DNA of 64,000 nt, taken from positions 186,001 to 250,000 of the forward strand of contig NZ_BBYG01000021.1 in NCBI RefSeq assembly GCF_001184025.1, given 5' to 3'. This stretch comes from Streptomyces maremycinicus (GTDB lineage: Bacteria > Actinomycetota > Actinomycetes > Streptomycetales > Streptomycetaceae). The notes below the pieces were generated by a model. That model had not been told where the DNA came from, did not search any database, and was given only the letters and a program-made list of their open reading frames with translations. Below are positions 17,075 to 26,465 of the stretch, piece after piece (within the stretch, counting starts at the first letter, position 1; every line of letters begins with the position of its first letter). A program made the position numbers and the translations under genes.

Positions 17075-18511
17075 GTGACGTCCCGTATCCCGCGCGACTC
17101 CAGGCTTCGACTCGTCCGCCCGCGACCCCTGGCCGCCGCCCCCTCAGCTGTGAACGAGCGGCGCCCGCGCCGCCCCGCACCCCGCCCGCCGGAGGGCACC
17201 CCGGCCCCCGCGGAGCTGGCCAGAATGGCGCGCTCCGGACTGGCCGCCGCGGCCCGGGTCGCCCGCTGGGCCGACAACGCCCTCGGCCCCGGCCGAGACG
17301 CGGCCACGACCGACGGCAAGGCCACCCTCTCCGACGCGACCGCCGCACGGGCCGCGAGTGACCTGGGTCTGTCCACGGACCGGATCCGGGCCGACTGGGA
17401 CACCGCCCGCCTCGCCGGTCTCGTCGAGGTGCACGGCGACAGCGCCCGTCCCGGCTGGCGGCTGCGCGCCTGGAACCGCGACGACAGCGCCGTCCTGCGC
17501 GGCTGGGTCGCCCTGTTCGACGCCTGGTCGCTCGCCTCCCCGGAACCCGCGGACCAGGAGCCCGGCGCCGTCGCCGAGGTCGTCTCGGCCATGCCGCAGG
17601 TGCTCTCCTTCCTCCAGCTCTCCGCCGGGCCCGTCCCCGTGGAACAGCTCCTGGACCTGCTGCGCCAGCGGGTCACCGAACTGCGCACCGAGCGCTGCGA
17701 GGTGCCCTACGGCGCCGGTTCGGAACCCGCGACCCCCGTCGCCCCGGTCCTCTCCGCCGACGCCGACCCGGCGGAGCCCGCCCGGGACGCCGAACTCGTC
17801 CCCCTCCTCGACTGGGCCCTGCACGCCCTCGCCGCCGTCGGCGCCCTCACCTACGGCGACGGACAGGCCACGCTCACCCCGCTGGGCAGCTGGGCGGTCT
17901 GGGTCAAACTGGAGCAGATCTGCGTCGCCGCGCAGAGCCCCGCGGGCAACATCGAGCAGTCGGCCGAGGCCATGCTCCGCGGCTGCGCCCAGCTGCGCCC
18001 GAACGCGGCCCGCGCCGAGTACCGCGCCTGGCTCGCCGCCCGGACCGTCGGCAGCGCCGTCGCCGAGCTGCTGTTCGCCGCCCGCGGCGACGACGCCCTG
18101 CTGCGCGGCCTGGCCTTCGAGGCGCTGCGCGTCGTCGGCGCCCCCGCCGAGCCCGATGTCCGCGCGGTCGTCGACGAACCCGCCCTGCGGCCGTACGCGC
18201 TGCTGTGGCTCGCCGAGCACGACGGCGTCGACCCCGAGGACGCCCACGAGGTGCTCACCCGGCAGGAGGCCACCTGGCTGTGGGTGGACACCGCCGCGGC
18301 CGTCGCCGACCACGGGGAGGCGCCGATGCTCGTACGCCACCTGGAGTCCGCGCTCCAGCCGACCGTCCCCGCCCTGCTGACCGAGGTGCGGGCCGTCGGA
18401 CATCCGCGCACCGTGCAGGTGCTGGTGGCGCTCGCCGCCGCGCACCCCGACCCGGCGCTGGCCAAGGCCGTCCGCCGGGCCGCCTTCCAGGTGCACACCG
18501 GAGGCAGCTGA
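17075..18511 (+). CDS. Unknown protein with winged-helix-like and Ala-rich repeat regions
   Basis: 478 residues from a GTG at 17075, chosen because GGAAGA precedes it; an in-frame GTG at 17027 would add 16 residues. The first about 45 residues are Arg/Pro-rich and probably disordered. The middle contains TLTPLGSWAV, a phrase typical of the wing of winged-helix proteins, and SATD-type helices around ASDLGLSTDRIRADWDTARLAGLVEV. The C-terminal third is an alternating Ala/Leu helical region reminiscent of HEAT-like repeats. I do not recognise a family; a DNA-binding regulator is possible but unproven. Flanked by a hydrolase and a VOC protein. Confidence 0.7.
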   Translation: MTSRIPRDSRLRLVRPRPLAAAPSAVNERRPRRPAPRPPEGTPAPAELARMARSGLAAAARVARWADNALGPGRDAATTDGKATLSDATAARAASDLGLSTDRIRADWDTARLAGLVEVHGDSARPGWRLRAWNRDDSAVLRGWVALFDAWSLASPEPADQEPGAVAEVVSAMPQVLSFLQLSAGPVPVEQLLDLLRQRVTELRTERCEVPYGAGSEPATPVAPVLSADADPAEPARDAELVPLLDWALHALAAVGALTYGDGQATLTPLGSWAVWVKLEQICVAAQSPAGNIEQSAEAMLRGCAQLRPNAARAEYRAWLAARTVGSAVAELLFAARGDDALLRGLAFEALRVVGAPAEPDVRAVVDEPALRPYALLWLAEHDGVDPEDAHEVLTRQEATWLWVDTAAAVADHGEAPMLVRHLESALQPTVPALLTEVRAVGHPRTVQVLVALAAAHPDPALAKAVRRAAFQVHTGGS

Positions 18512-18576
18512 ACGGGCCGCGCACGGGACGCGCACGGGCTCCGCACAGGCCCGCGTCCCCTCTCCGGGGGAGGCGC

Positions 18577-18990
18577 TCAGCCCTGTATCTCGGGCGCGTA
18601 CGTGCCGAAGCTCCAGATGTTGCCCTCGAGGTCGCGGGCCATGTAGTCCCGGGAGCCGTAGTCCTGGTCCGTCGGGGGCATCAGGATCTCCGCGCCGTGC
18701 TCCACGGCCCGCCGGTGGTGTGCGTCGACATCGTCCACCACGACGTACACCCCGGTCGGGCCCGCGCCCTTCATCGCCGTGTCGAAGATCCCGCCGCGGC
18801 CCTTCGAGCCGCACATCACGGCGCCGTTGCCCTGCGCCAGCTCGGCGTGCACGACCGAGCCGTCCTCGCCCTCGTAGACGGACAGCTCCGTGAACCCCAG
18901 GGCCTGCGTGAGCTGCCGGATCGCCGCCTTCGCGTCGGTGTACAGCACCGTCGGAAAGACGCTGGGACGCCCGCTGTTCGTGCCTGCCAT
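18577..18990 (-). CDS. VOC (glyoxalase/bleomycin-resistance fold) protein
   Basis: 137 residues with the paired beta-alpha-beta-beta-beta modules of the vicinal oxygen chelate fold: TVLYTDAKAAIRQLTQALGF near the start, VYVVVDDVDAHHRRAVEHGAEI in the middle and DYGSRDYMARDLEGNIWSFGTY at the end. Glu/His positions suggest possible metal binding but substrate is unknown. ATG at 18990 follows AAGGGAG; upstream in-frame starts lack this. The ribosome-binding site lies in the loop of a perfect inverted repeat. Confidence 0.85.
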   Translation of the reverse strand: MAGTNSGRPSVFPTVLYTDAKAAIRQLTQALGFTELSVYEGEDGSVVHAELAQGNGAVMCGSKGRGGIFDTAMKGAGPTGVYVVVDDVDAHHRRAVEHGAEILMPPTDQDYGSRDYMARDLEGNIWSFGTYAPEIQG

Positions 18991-18993
18991 GCC

Positions 18994-19011
18994 GATCACT
19001 CCCTTGTGATC
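18994..19011 (-). promoter_or_regulatory. Inverted repeat enclosing the VOC gene ribosome-binding site
   Basis: GATCAC and GTGATC arms (6 bp each) flank a 6-nt loop, AAGGGA on the sense strand, that contains the Shine-Dalgarno. It could be an mRNA hairpin or a DNA operator; both arms include GATC. Confidence 0.45.
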
Positions 19012-19138
19012 CCTGCCGGATCCGTCACCGCTGCCCAGTCTGGCACCGGCCACTGACAACGTCCCCGGGACGGGGATCCGGCGCGAGCGGGGAAAGATCG
19101 AACACCTGAACCCAGAAAAAGTGCTTGCACGGTCCCGT

Positions 19139-19198
19139 TAGACTGGCGTCATGGCCATTCTCCTCGCGCATTAGACGGCGGGAACGTCCTCGGCCGTC
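19139..19198 (+). promoter_or_regulatory. Leader region of the ABC-F gene: -10 element, mini-ORF and hairpin
   Basis: TAGACT (19139-19144) fits the actinobacterial -10 pattern TAnnnT and lies 6 bp before the ATG at 19151, the usual geometry for a leaderless transcript. No good -35 sits 17-18 bp upstream. Directly at the stop of the mini-ORF begins a hairpin GACGGC (19174-19179)/GCCGTC (19193-19198). The arrangement suggests translation-dependent control of the downstream ABC-F gene. Confidence 0.45.
19151..19174 (+). CDS. Putative leaderless leader peptide MAILLAH
   Basis: A 7-codon ATG...TAG frame encoding MAILLAH begins where transcription is expected to start from the upstream -10, and ends 59 bp before the GTG of the ABC-F ATPase gene. 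Several ABC-F genes in other bacteria are controlled by short leader peptides that stall ribosomes; this one is compatible with that but nothing in the sequence proves translation. It could also be a chance ORF. Confidence 0.4.
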   Translation: MAILLAH

Positions 19199-19233
19199 CA
19201 TCCTGCCAACGACCCCCGCACTGGAGTCTGTCC

Positions 19234-20830
<1,597 letters not shown>

Positions 20831-20832
<2 letters not shown>

Positions 20833-21037
20833 TCGAAGGCGCACGCCGAAGCATGATCCACGGCGTGCTCCCGGGCCCGTGCCGAGGCGTGATCCATGAC
20901 GTGATCCACGGGATGATCCACGGCGTGATCCACTGCGGTGGATCATTCGTCTGGATCATTCGGCCTACCGGTGATCCATCATCTGTGTGAGATCTCCTCG
21001 TATCGAGGTGTGTCCTACATCGATTTCACGGCCGATC
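20831..21037. repeat. GATC array upstream of the gbn-like gene
   Basis: Eleven GATC tetranucleotides in 207 bp, at 20831, 20855, 20891, 20903, 20915, 20927, 20941, 20954, 20973, 20991 and 21034; one more lies at 21221. Four are exactly 12 bp apart (20891-20930), forming imperfect 12-bp direct repeats of the form RTGATCCAYNNS. At the array centre, TGATCCAC-TGCG-GTGGATCA (20926-20945) is a perfect inverted repeat. The rest of the 20833-21264 gap holds the presumed promoter of the small DNA-binding protein gene. Probable autoregulatory binding region. Confidence 0.8.
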
Positions 21038-21264
21038 CCTTTGTCGACAAGGGGTCGGCCGTCGCGCGTCTCTGACCTGCCACTTCACCCGACAACCCGT
21101 TCGGCCCCACGAACGCCATCGCGTGGAATCACATATTCCACTTGTGGGGACGCACTCCTGTCGTCAAAACCCTGTCGCACGGACCTTGCCGAATGGGTGG
21201 CCATCGCGCGCCGTAGGGGTGATCATGAGGATGACCAGAGCGCACTTCCCATGAGGAGGCACGG

Positions 21265-21486
21265 GTGGCCGAGACTCTGAAGAAGGGCAGCCGGGTGACC
21301 GGCGCCGCGCGCGACAAGCTCGCGGCAGACCTGAAGAAGAAGTACGACTCCGGTGCGAGCATCCGGGCGCTGGCCGAGGAAACCGGTCGCTCGTATGGCT
21401 TTGTCCACCGGATGCTCAGCGAGTCGGGCGTCACGCTGCGTGGGCGTGGCGGGGCGACCCGGGGCAAGAAGGCCGCCTCGTCCTGA
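21265..21486 (+). CDS. gbn: Small helix-turn-helix nucleoid-associated protein, Gbn-like
   Basis: 73-residue basic protein. The N-terminal segment MAETLKKGSRVTGAARDKL is Lys/Arg-rich; a helix-turn-helix follows at about 31-55 (SIRALAEETGRSYGFVHRML), and the C-terminus RGRGGATRGKKAA is a flexible basic tail. It closely resembles the S. coelicolor protein SCO1839, which I recall being described as a GATC-binding nucleoid protein (Gbn). The start is GTG at 21265 with an excellent AGGAGG 6 bp upstream. The GATC array before it fits autoregulation. A long inverted repeat downstream probably ends the transcript. Confidence 0.88.
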   Translation: MAETLKKGSRVTGAARDKLAADLKKKYDSGASIRALAEETGRSYGFVHRMLSESGVTLRGRGGATRGKKAASS

Positions 21487-21516
21487 CCCCGGGCGGCTCA
21501 CCGCTTTCGATGGTGG

Positions 21517-21572
21517 CCACCCGGCCGGTCTTTCCCGCGGGTCCTTCAGGGGCCCGGGGGATTCCCCAGACC
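21517..21572 (+). terminator. Long-stem inverted repeat after gbn-like gene
   Basis: CCACCCGG (21517-21524) pairs with CCGGGTGG (21565-21572) and GGTCT (21527-21531) with AGACC (21558-21562), enclosing a loop with further GC pairing. It ends about 66 bp before the crotonase start. Confidence 0.6.
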
Positions 21573-21638
21573 GACCGGGTGGTTACTGTGCAGTCACTTA
21601 GCTGACCGCTGGCTGACCGCACTCATCGGAGGCACCTC

Positions 21639-22442
21639 ATGGCCACACCCGACCAGGTACTCGTCCCCCTGCTCGACAAGGACGGCGTACGGCTCACCGT
21701 CGACGACGCGCTCGCCACGGTGACGCTGGCCAACCCTGCCAAGCGCAATGCGCAGAGCCCCGCGATGTGGCGGGCGCTCGCCGAGGCCGGGCGGCTGGTG
21801 CCGGGTTCCGTCCGCGTGGTCGTGCTGCGCGGCGAGGGCAAGTCCTTCTCCGCCGGGCTCGACCGGCAGATGTTCACGCCCGAGGGGATCGAGGGCGAAC
21901 CCTCCTTCATCGATCTCGCGCGCAGTGGTGACGCCGAACTCGACGCCGCCATCGCCGGGTTCCAGGAGGGCTTCACCTGGTGGCGGCGCAACGACCTCGT
22001 GTCCATCGCCGCCGTCCAGGGCCACGCCATCGGCGCGGGCTTCCAGCTGGCTCTCGCCTGTGACCTGCGCGTCGTCGCCGACGACGTGCAGTTCGCCATG
22101 CGGGAGACCGCCCTCGGCCTCGTGCCGGACCTGACCGGCACGCACCCCCTGGTCTCCCTGGTCGGCTACGGCCGCGCCGCCGAGATCTGCCTGACCGGCC
22201 GGTTCGTGCACGCCGACGAGGCCGTGAGCTCCGGGCTCGCCAACCTCGCCGTACCCGCGCAGGACCTCGACACCGCGGCCCGCGAGCTGGCGGAGGCGAT
22301 CCTGGCCGCGCCCCGGGAGGCCGTCATCGAGACCAAGGCGCTGCTGCGGGGCGCCGGCGACCGCACCTACGACGAGCAGCGCGCCGCCGAGCGCGCCGCC
22401 CAGGGTCGCCGTCTGCGGGACCTGGCCGGCCTGGGCGAGTGA
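21639..22442 (+). CDS. Enoyl-CoA hydratase/isomerase (crotonase) family protein
   Basis: 267-residue crotonase-fold enzyme acting on acyl-CoA thioesters. The first oxyanion segment is GKSFSAGLDR (67-76), the second GHAIGAGFQLALACDLR (128-144); a catalytic-region Glu occurs in MRETALGLVPD (154-164). Such proteins hydrate trans-2-enoyl-CoA in beta-oxidation, but isomerases and decarboxylases share the motifs, so the exact reaction is open. It has its own short upstream region and no partner gene; the next gene is convergent. Confidence 0.87.
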   Translation: MATPDQVLVPLLDKDGVRLTVDDALATVTLANPAKRNAQSPAMWRALAEAGRLVPGSVRVVVLRGEGKSFSAGLDRQMFTPEGIEGEPSFIDLARSGDAELDAAIAGFQEGFTWWRRNDLVSIAAVQGHAIGAGFQLALACDLRVVADDVQFAMRETALGLVPDLTGTHPLVSLVGYGRAAEICLTGRFVHADEAVSSGLANLAVPAQDLDTAARELAEAILAAPREAVIETKALLRGAGDRTYDEQRAAERAAQGRRLRDLAGLGE

Positions 22443-22464
22443 ACCCGCTCCTCCCGGGTCCCGT

Positions 22465-23178
22465 TCACTCCACCGCCGTGACCAGGACGGACACCGTCGG
22501 GTGATCCTGCAGCGCTGCCGACACCGCCCCACGCACCCGCCCGGCCACCTCCACGGCCCGGTGGTTCGCGCTCACCGCGATCTCCACGCGTGCGTGGCGG
22601 TCCGGCAGGGCGGCCGGATGCTCCCGCTCCTCGATGCGCACCGCCCTGTCGACGACGTCGGTCAGGCGGGTCACCCCCGGCACGGACAGCGCGGCGACGG
22701 TCGCGCGCGCCTCGTCGCCGTGCTGTGCCGTCGCGACGTGCCGGGGCTCGGGACCCGGGCGTACCGCCTCCGGTTCCGGGTCCTCGTCCAGCAGGTCGGT
22801 CACCCGCAGGTCCACCTCCGCCACCACCAGGCCGAGGCGATCCGTCGCGGCCGCCGCCAGCGCCGTGCGCAGGCGGGCCGTGGCCGCCGGCAGCGGTTCG
22901 GACGAGGACGCGGCGATGTCCGCCGTCACGCGCAGCGGCCCGGGGGGCAGGGCGCTCGGCGGAGGGGGCACGGCGGGTTCGTACACCTTTGCCGGGTCGG
23001 CCGTCGCGATCCGCAGGGCGCCCACGCGCACACCCGTCACCCCCCGCACCGCCCGCCGCAGCGCCTCCTCGGCCGCCGCCTCCGTGATCCATGCGCCGTC
23101 CCGGGGGCCGCCCAGCGGGAGCAGCCTGCCGAGGCCCACCTGATGCCGTACCGCGTTGGTCCATCCGTCCGCCGTCAT
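22465..23178 (-). CDS. Unknown protein divergent from Asp23 cluster
   Basis: 237 residues from ATG at 23178. The N-terminal part has GAWITEAAAEEALRRAVRGVTGVRVGALRIA, which looks like the first half of an Asp23-type repeat, and two further stretches (LRVTADIAASSSEPLPAATARLRTAL and HARVEIAVSANHRAVEVAGRVRGAV) repeat the beta-alpha pattern. Streptomyces homologues are, I believe, often labelled nucleopolyhedrovirus P10-like, a label with no functional meaning. It is divergent from the Asp23/AmaP genes, so it may belong to the same envelope system. Confidence 0.7.
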   Translation of the reverse strand: MTADGWTNAVRHQVGLGRLLPLGGPRDGAWITEAAAEEALRRAVRGVTGVRVGALRIATADPAKVYEPAVPPPPSALPPGPLRVTADIAASSSEPLPAATARLRTALAAAATDRLGLVVAEVDLRVTDLLDEDPEPEAVRPGPEPRHVATAQHGDEARATVAALSVPGVTRLTDVVDRAVRIEEREHPAALPDRHARVEIAVSANHRAVEVAGRVRGAVSAALQDHPTVSVLVTAVE

Positions 23179-23275
23179 TGCTCCAGCCTGCCGTATCCCC
23201 GGCGCGCGGTCGGGCAACCGCGCTTACCGTGGTGGAAGAGGACGAGGAACGAACCGGACGTAAGGACGTACGGCG

Positions 23276-23761
23276 ATGACCGAGGCAGCAGCGGAGCAGC
23301 ACCGGACGCAGGGTCCCGACGGCGGCACCGAGCCCCTGGGGACCCGCAGGACGACCAAACGGGGCGGCGGTGATCCGGCGACCCGCGGGCGGACCACCAT
23401 CGCCGACGGCGTCGTCGAGAAGATCGCGGGCCTCGCGGCACGGGACGTCCTGGGCGTCCACGCGATGGGCAGCGGGCTCAGCCGCACCTTCGGCGCCGTA
23501 CGGGACCGGGTGCCCGGTGGCTCGAAGTCGGTGACCCGAGGCGTGAAGGCCGAGGTCGGCGAGGTGCAGACCGCGCTCGACCTGGAGATCGTCGTCGACT
23601 ACGGGGTGGCCATCGCCGATGTGGCGCAGGACGTGCGGGAGAACGTGATCGCGGCCGTGGAGCGGATGACCGGACTGGAGGTCGTCGAGGTCAACATCGC
23701 GGTGAGCGACGTCAAGCTGCCCGACGAAGAGGACGAGGAACCGGAGCCCCGGATCCAGTGA
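23276..23761 (+). CDS. Asp23/Gls24 family envelope stress protein
   Basis: 161 residues. After a Gly/Thr-rich disordered N-terminus, the Asp23 domain begins at about 40 (TTIADGVVEKIAGLAARDVLGVHAMG) and includes LDLEIVVDYGVAIADVAQDVRENVIAAVERMTGLEVVEVNIAVSDV-type beta-alpha elements. Known relatives are anchored under the cytoplasmic membrane by AmaP. ATG at 23276 begins a run of five tightly packed plus-strand genes (to 25597) including the likely AmaP anchor. Confidence 0.88.
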   Translation: MTEAAAEQHRTQGPDGGTEPLGTRRTTKRGGGDPATRGRTTIADGVVEKIAGLAARDVLGVHAMGSGLSRTFGAVRDRVPGGSKSVTRGVKAEVGEVQTALDLEIVVDYGVAIADVAQDVRENVIAAVERMTGLEVVEVNIAVSDVKLPDEEDEEPEPRIQ

Positions 23762-23804
23762 CACACAGACGGCGGAACGACCGGACCCCCGAGGGGAGAG
23801 CACG

Positions 23805-23990
23805 TTGAGCATGGCCGTGGTCGGCATGATCGCCGGCATGGCGCTGGGCTTCGCCGGATACTTCGGCGGGTTCGGGGCCTTCCTTCTGGTGGCGGCCCTG
23901 GGCGCCGTCGGGTTCGTCGTGGGCCGGTTCCTCGAGGGGGACCTGGAACTCGGCGACTTCTTCCGCACCCGCGACGACCGGCGCCGGTGA
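23805..23990 (+). CDS. Small two-helix membrane protein in Asp23 cluster
   Basis: 61 residues: a Gly/Ala-rich hydrophobic region forming one or two helices (about 4-44), then an acidic-basic tail EGDLELGDFFRTRDDRRR. Resembles DUF2273-type small membrane proteins found with Asp23 genes. The start is TTG at 23805 because GAGGGGAG lies 6 bp upstream; ATG at 23811 is possible. The stop overlaps the GTG of the next gene. Confidence 0.75.
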   Translation: MSMAVVGMIAGMALGFAGYFGGFGAFLLVAALGAVGFVVGRFLEGDLELGDFFRTRDDRRR

Positions 23991-24370
23991 ACCCCGTGGA
24001 CGAGGAGGGCACCGCCGGCGGCGGACGCCCGTCCGGCGTCGCGCCGGGGGCACGCGGCGCGACCCGCATCGCCGACCGGGTCGTTGCGAAGATCGCCGCC
24101 CAGGCCGCGCGCGAGGCGGTCGGCGCCCTGCCGCCCGACGCCGGGCGTCCGCACGCCACCGTCGTCGTCCACCACGAGGCCGCGCACGTCCGGGTCCATC
24201 TGGAACTCGACTACCCGACCGATATCGGCGGCCGCTGTCACCGGGTGCGTCGACATGTCGCCGAGCGGGTAGGCGCGTTGGTGGGAATGGAGGTCCCGGA
24301 GGTCGCCGTCCAGGTGGAACGGCTGCACCTGACAACGGCCCCCGGGGTGGCGCACGGGAGGACGCGATGA
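23987..24370 (+). CDS. Second Asp23/Gls24-like protein
   Basis: 127 residues with the Asp23 pattern TRIADRVVAKIAAQAAREAVGAL (26-48), VHLELDYPTDIGG and VRRHVAERVGALVGMEVPEVAVQVERL. Shorter than the first Asp23 paralogue. GTG start overlaps the preceding stop (GTGA at 23987-23990) and its own stop overlaps the next ATG by 4 bp, so it is translated as part of one coupled operon. Confidence 0.8.
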   Translation: MNPVDEEGTAGGGRPSGVAPGARGATRIADRVVAKIAAQAAREAVGALPPDAGRPHATVVVHHEAAHVRVHLELDYPTDIGGRCHRVRRHVAERVGALVGMEVPEVAVQVERLHLTTAPGVAHGRTR

Positions 24371-25014
24371 GCGAGCCCGGAGGCTTGCAGGGCGGCACGC
24401 TGCCCGTTCTGGACAAACCCACCGGGGACGACGGCCCCGGTGAGGAGGGCCGCCCCGGCGCGGCCGGACCCGCCGAACACCGCTTCTGGTCGGCGCGCCG
24501 TGTCCCGGCCGCCGTCGTCGCGGCGCTGCTGCTGGTCGTCGCGGCCGCCTTCCTCTACGACGTGGTCGCCGTCCGGGCCCACCGGTCCGCCATGGCCTGG
24601 CGCGGCGAACTGGCCCGACAGCTCGCCGAGCGCCCCCTCGACGACATCTGGGTGCTGATCGGCGCCGGTATCGCGGCGGCCCTCGGCCTGTGGCTGGTCG
24701 TCCTGGCCGTGACCCCGGGGCTCAGGGCCGTCCTGCCGATGCGCCGCATCCACCCGGACGTCCGGGCGGGGCTCCACCGGGACGCGGCCGGACTGGTGCT
24801 GCGCGACCGGGCCATGGAGGTCGCCGGTGTGCAGTCGGTACGGGTGCGCACCGGCCGCCGGAAGGCCGACGTCCGCGCGCTGTCCCACTTCCGCGACCTG
24901 GACGACGTCCACGCCGACCTGGACGCCGTCCTCACCGACGCGATCCGCGGCCTCGGCCTGGTCCGGCCGCTCGCCCTGTCGGTCCGTGTACGGCGACCCG
25001 GGAAGAAGGGCTGA
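24367..25014 (+). CDS. Membrane protein of the Asp23 cluster (DUF6286-like)
   Basis: 215 residues. About 45 polar residues are followed by a first membrane helix (VPAAVVAALLLVVAAAFLYDVVAV) and a second (IWVLIGAGIAAALGLWLVVLAVTPGL), then a soluble domain (about 130-215) with HPDVRAGLHRDAAGLVLRDRAMEVAGVQSV, again resembling Asp23/AmaP beta-alpha repeats. ATG overlaps the previous stop. Probably a membrane partner for the Asp23 proteins; no enzyme motif. Confidence 0.75.
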   Translation: MSEPGGLQGGTLPVLDKPTGDDGPGEEGRPGAAGPAEHRFWSARRVPAAVVAALLLVVAAAFLYDVVAVRAHRSAMAWRGELARQLAERPLDDIWVLIGAGIAAALGLWLVVLAVTPGLRAVLPMRRIHPDVRAGLHRDAAGLVLRDRAMEVAGVQSVRVRTGRRKADVRALSHFRDLDDVHADLDAVLTDAIRGLGLVRPLALSVRVRRPGKKG

Positions 25015-25018
25015 GGCG

Positions 25019-25597
25019 ATGCTCACCACCGTCAACCGCGTGCTCGTCGGCGTCGTCGGACTGGTGCTGCTCGCCGTCGGCGGCGCGGTGCTGGCCGTGG
25101 GGCTGGGCGCCTCCGCACCCTCCTGGTGGCTCCACGACGGTCCGCACGACGTCCTCCTCACCACCGCCGAACGCACCCGCTGGCGCGCCGAAGGCTGGTG
25201 GTGGCCGACGGTGATCGCGGTCCTCGCGCTCCTCGTCCTGCTGACCCTGTGGTGGCTGACGGCGGTACTGCGCCGCCGCCGGCTCGGCGAACTCCTCGTC
25301 GACACGGGCGACGGTGCGGGAGCCCTGCTGCGCGGCCGCGCCCTGGAGGGCGTACTCGCCGGTGAGGCGGAACGGCTGGACGGCGTCGCGCACGCCCATG
25401 TGGCGCTGAAGGGCAGGCGGGAGGCGCCCGCGGCACGGGTCCGCCTCGTGCTGGAGCCCCACGTGGACCCGGCTACGGCGCTGGACCACCTGACGACGCG
25501 CGCCCTGACCCACGCGCGGGACTCGGCCGCCCTCGCGGCGCTGCCCGCCGAGGTACGGATGCGGGGCGTCAGACACAAGGCCGAAAGGGTCAGTTGA
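25019..25597 (+). CDS. AmaP-like alkaline shock response membrane anchor
   Basis: 192 residues with an N-terminal helix (MLTTVNRVLVGVVGLVLLAVGGAVLAVGL), a second helix (VIAVLALLVLLTLWWLTAVL) and a cytoplasmic C-terminal domain. This layout matches AmaP proteins, which hold Asp23 at the membrane. It follows the preceding gene by 4 bp and ends the operon. The anchor assignment rests on topology and neighbours, as conserved motifs are few. Confidence 0.75.
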   Translation: MLTTVNRVLVGVVGLVLLAVGGAVLAVGLGASAPSWWLHDGPHDVLLTTAERTRWRAEGWWWPTVIAVLALLVLLTLWWLTAVLRRRRLGELLVDTGDGAGALLRGRALEGVLAGEAERLDGVAHAHVALKGRREAPAARVRLVLEPHVDPATALDHLTTRALTHARDSAALAALPAEVRMRGVRHKAERVS

Positions 25598-25704
25598 GCC
25601 GCGGGAGTGCGCGGCGGTGCGTGCGGCGCGGGCGCGGTGACGGTCCACGGCGGTACGGCGATTTGCCTGGCCGTGACCGGCCGCCCCGCCCGGCGCCGGA
25701 CCGG

Positions 25705-26460
25705 TCAGAAGCCGTGCCGCATCCCGCCGTCCACCGGCACCATCAGGCCCGTCAGATAGGAGGCCGCCGGCGACAGCAGGAACGCGGCCGTCCGGCCGAA
25801 CTCCGCCGGGGTCCCGTACCGCCGCAACGGGATCCGCGACTCGTTCGCGGCGCGGGTGGCCTCGGGGTCGGCCGACAGCCCGTCCAGCTCCCGCACCCGG
25901 TCGGTGTCGATACGGGCCGGCAGCAGGCCCACGACCCGGATCCCCCGGGGGCCCAGCTCGTCGGAGAGCGACTTCGCGAACCCGGCCAGCCCCGGCCGCA
26001 GGCCGTTGGAGATGGTCAGCCCGGGGATCGGCTCGTGTACCGACCCCGACAGCACGAACCCGATGACCCCGCCCGCCTCCAGTTCGGCCGCGGCCGCGCG
26101 CGCCAGCCGGACCGCGCCGAGGAACACCGACTCGAACGCCTCCTGCCACTGCTCGTCCGTGTTGTCCGCGACGAACCCGGGCGGCGGGCCGCCCACGCTC
26201 ACCAGCACCCCGTCGAACCCGCCGAAGGCGTCGCGCGCCGCCGCGATCAGCCGCTCCGCCGCCGCGGGGTCGGCGTTGTCCACGGCGAGACCGCGGGCGT
26301 TCGGCCCCAGCTCGGCCGCGGCCTCGGCGACCCGCGTCTCGTCCCGCCCGGTGAGCACCACCTTCGCGCCGTCCGCGACGAGCTCACGCGCGGCGGCGTT
26401 GCCGAGGCCGCGCGTCGCCCCGGTGACCACGTACACCCGGTCCTTCAGTCCAAGATCCAT
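25705..26460 (-). CDS. SDR-fold protein with substituted catalytic Tyr/Lys
   Basis: 251 residues, Rossmann fold with the cofactor motif TGATRGLGNAA (13-23) and the DNADP/VGGPPPG region. Where canonical short-chain dehydrogenases have Ser-(12)-Tyr-(3)-Lys, this one reads SGSVHEP..TISNGLRPGLAGF: aligned to its flanks, the Tyr position is Ser and the Lys position Arg. It may be inactive, use altered chemistry, or bind ligand only. The C-terminal DGGMRHGF is normal. It lies 5 bp from the end of the GH15 gene on the same strand, so they are likely co-transcribed. Confidence 0.85.
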   Translation of the reverse strand: MDLGLKDRVYVVTGATRGLGNAAARELVADGAKVVLTGRDETRVAEAAAELGPNARGLAVDNADPAAAERLIAAARDAFGGFDGVLVSVGGPPPGFVADNTDEQWQEAFESVFLGAVRLARAAAAELEAGGVIGFVLSGSVHEPIPGLTISNGLRPGLAGFAKSLSDELGPRGIRVVGLLPARIDTDRVRELDGLSADPEATRAANESRIPLRRYGTPAEFGRTAAFLLSPAASYLTGLMVPVDGGMRHGF

Positions 26461-26465
26461 GACCC

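Noticed and set aside
19125..19130. TTGCAC as the -35 box for the ABC-F leader promoter
   Set aside because: Only 8 bp separate it from TAGACT, far too short for a sigma-HrdB promoter.
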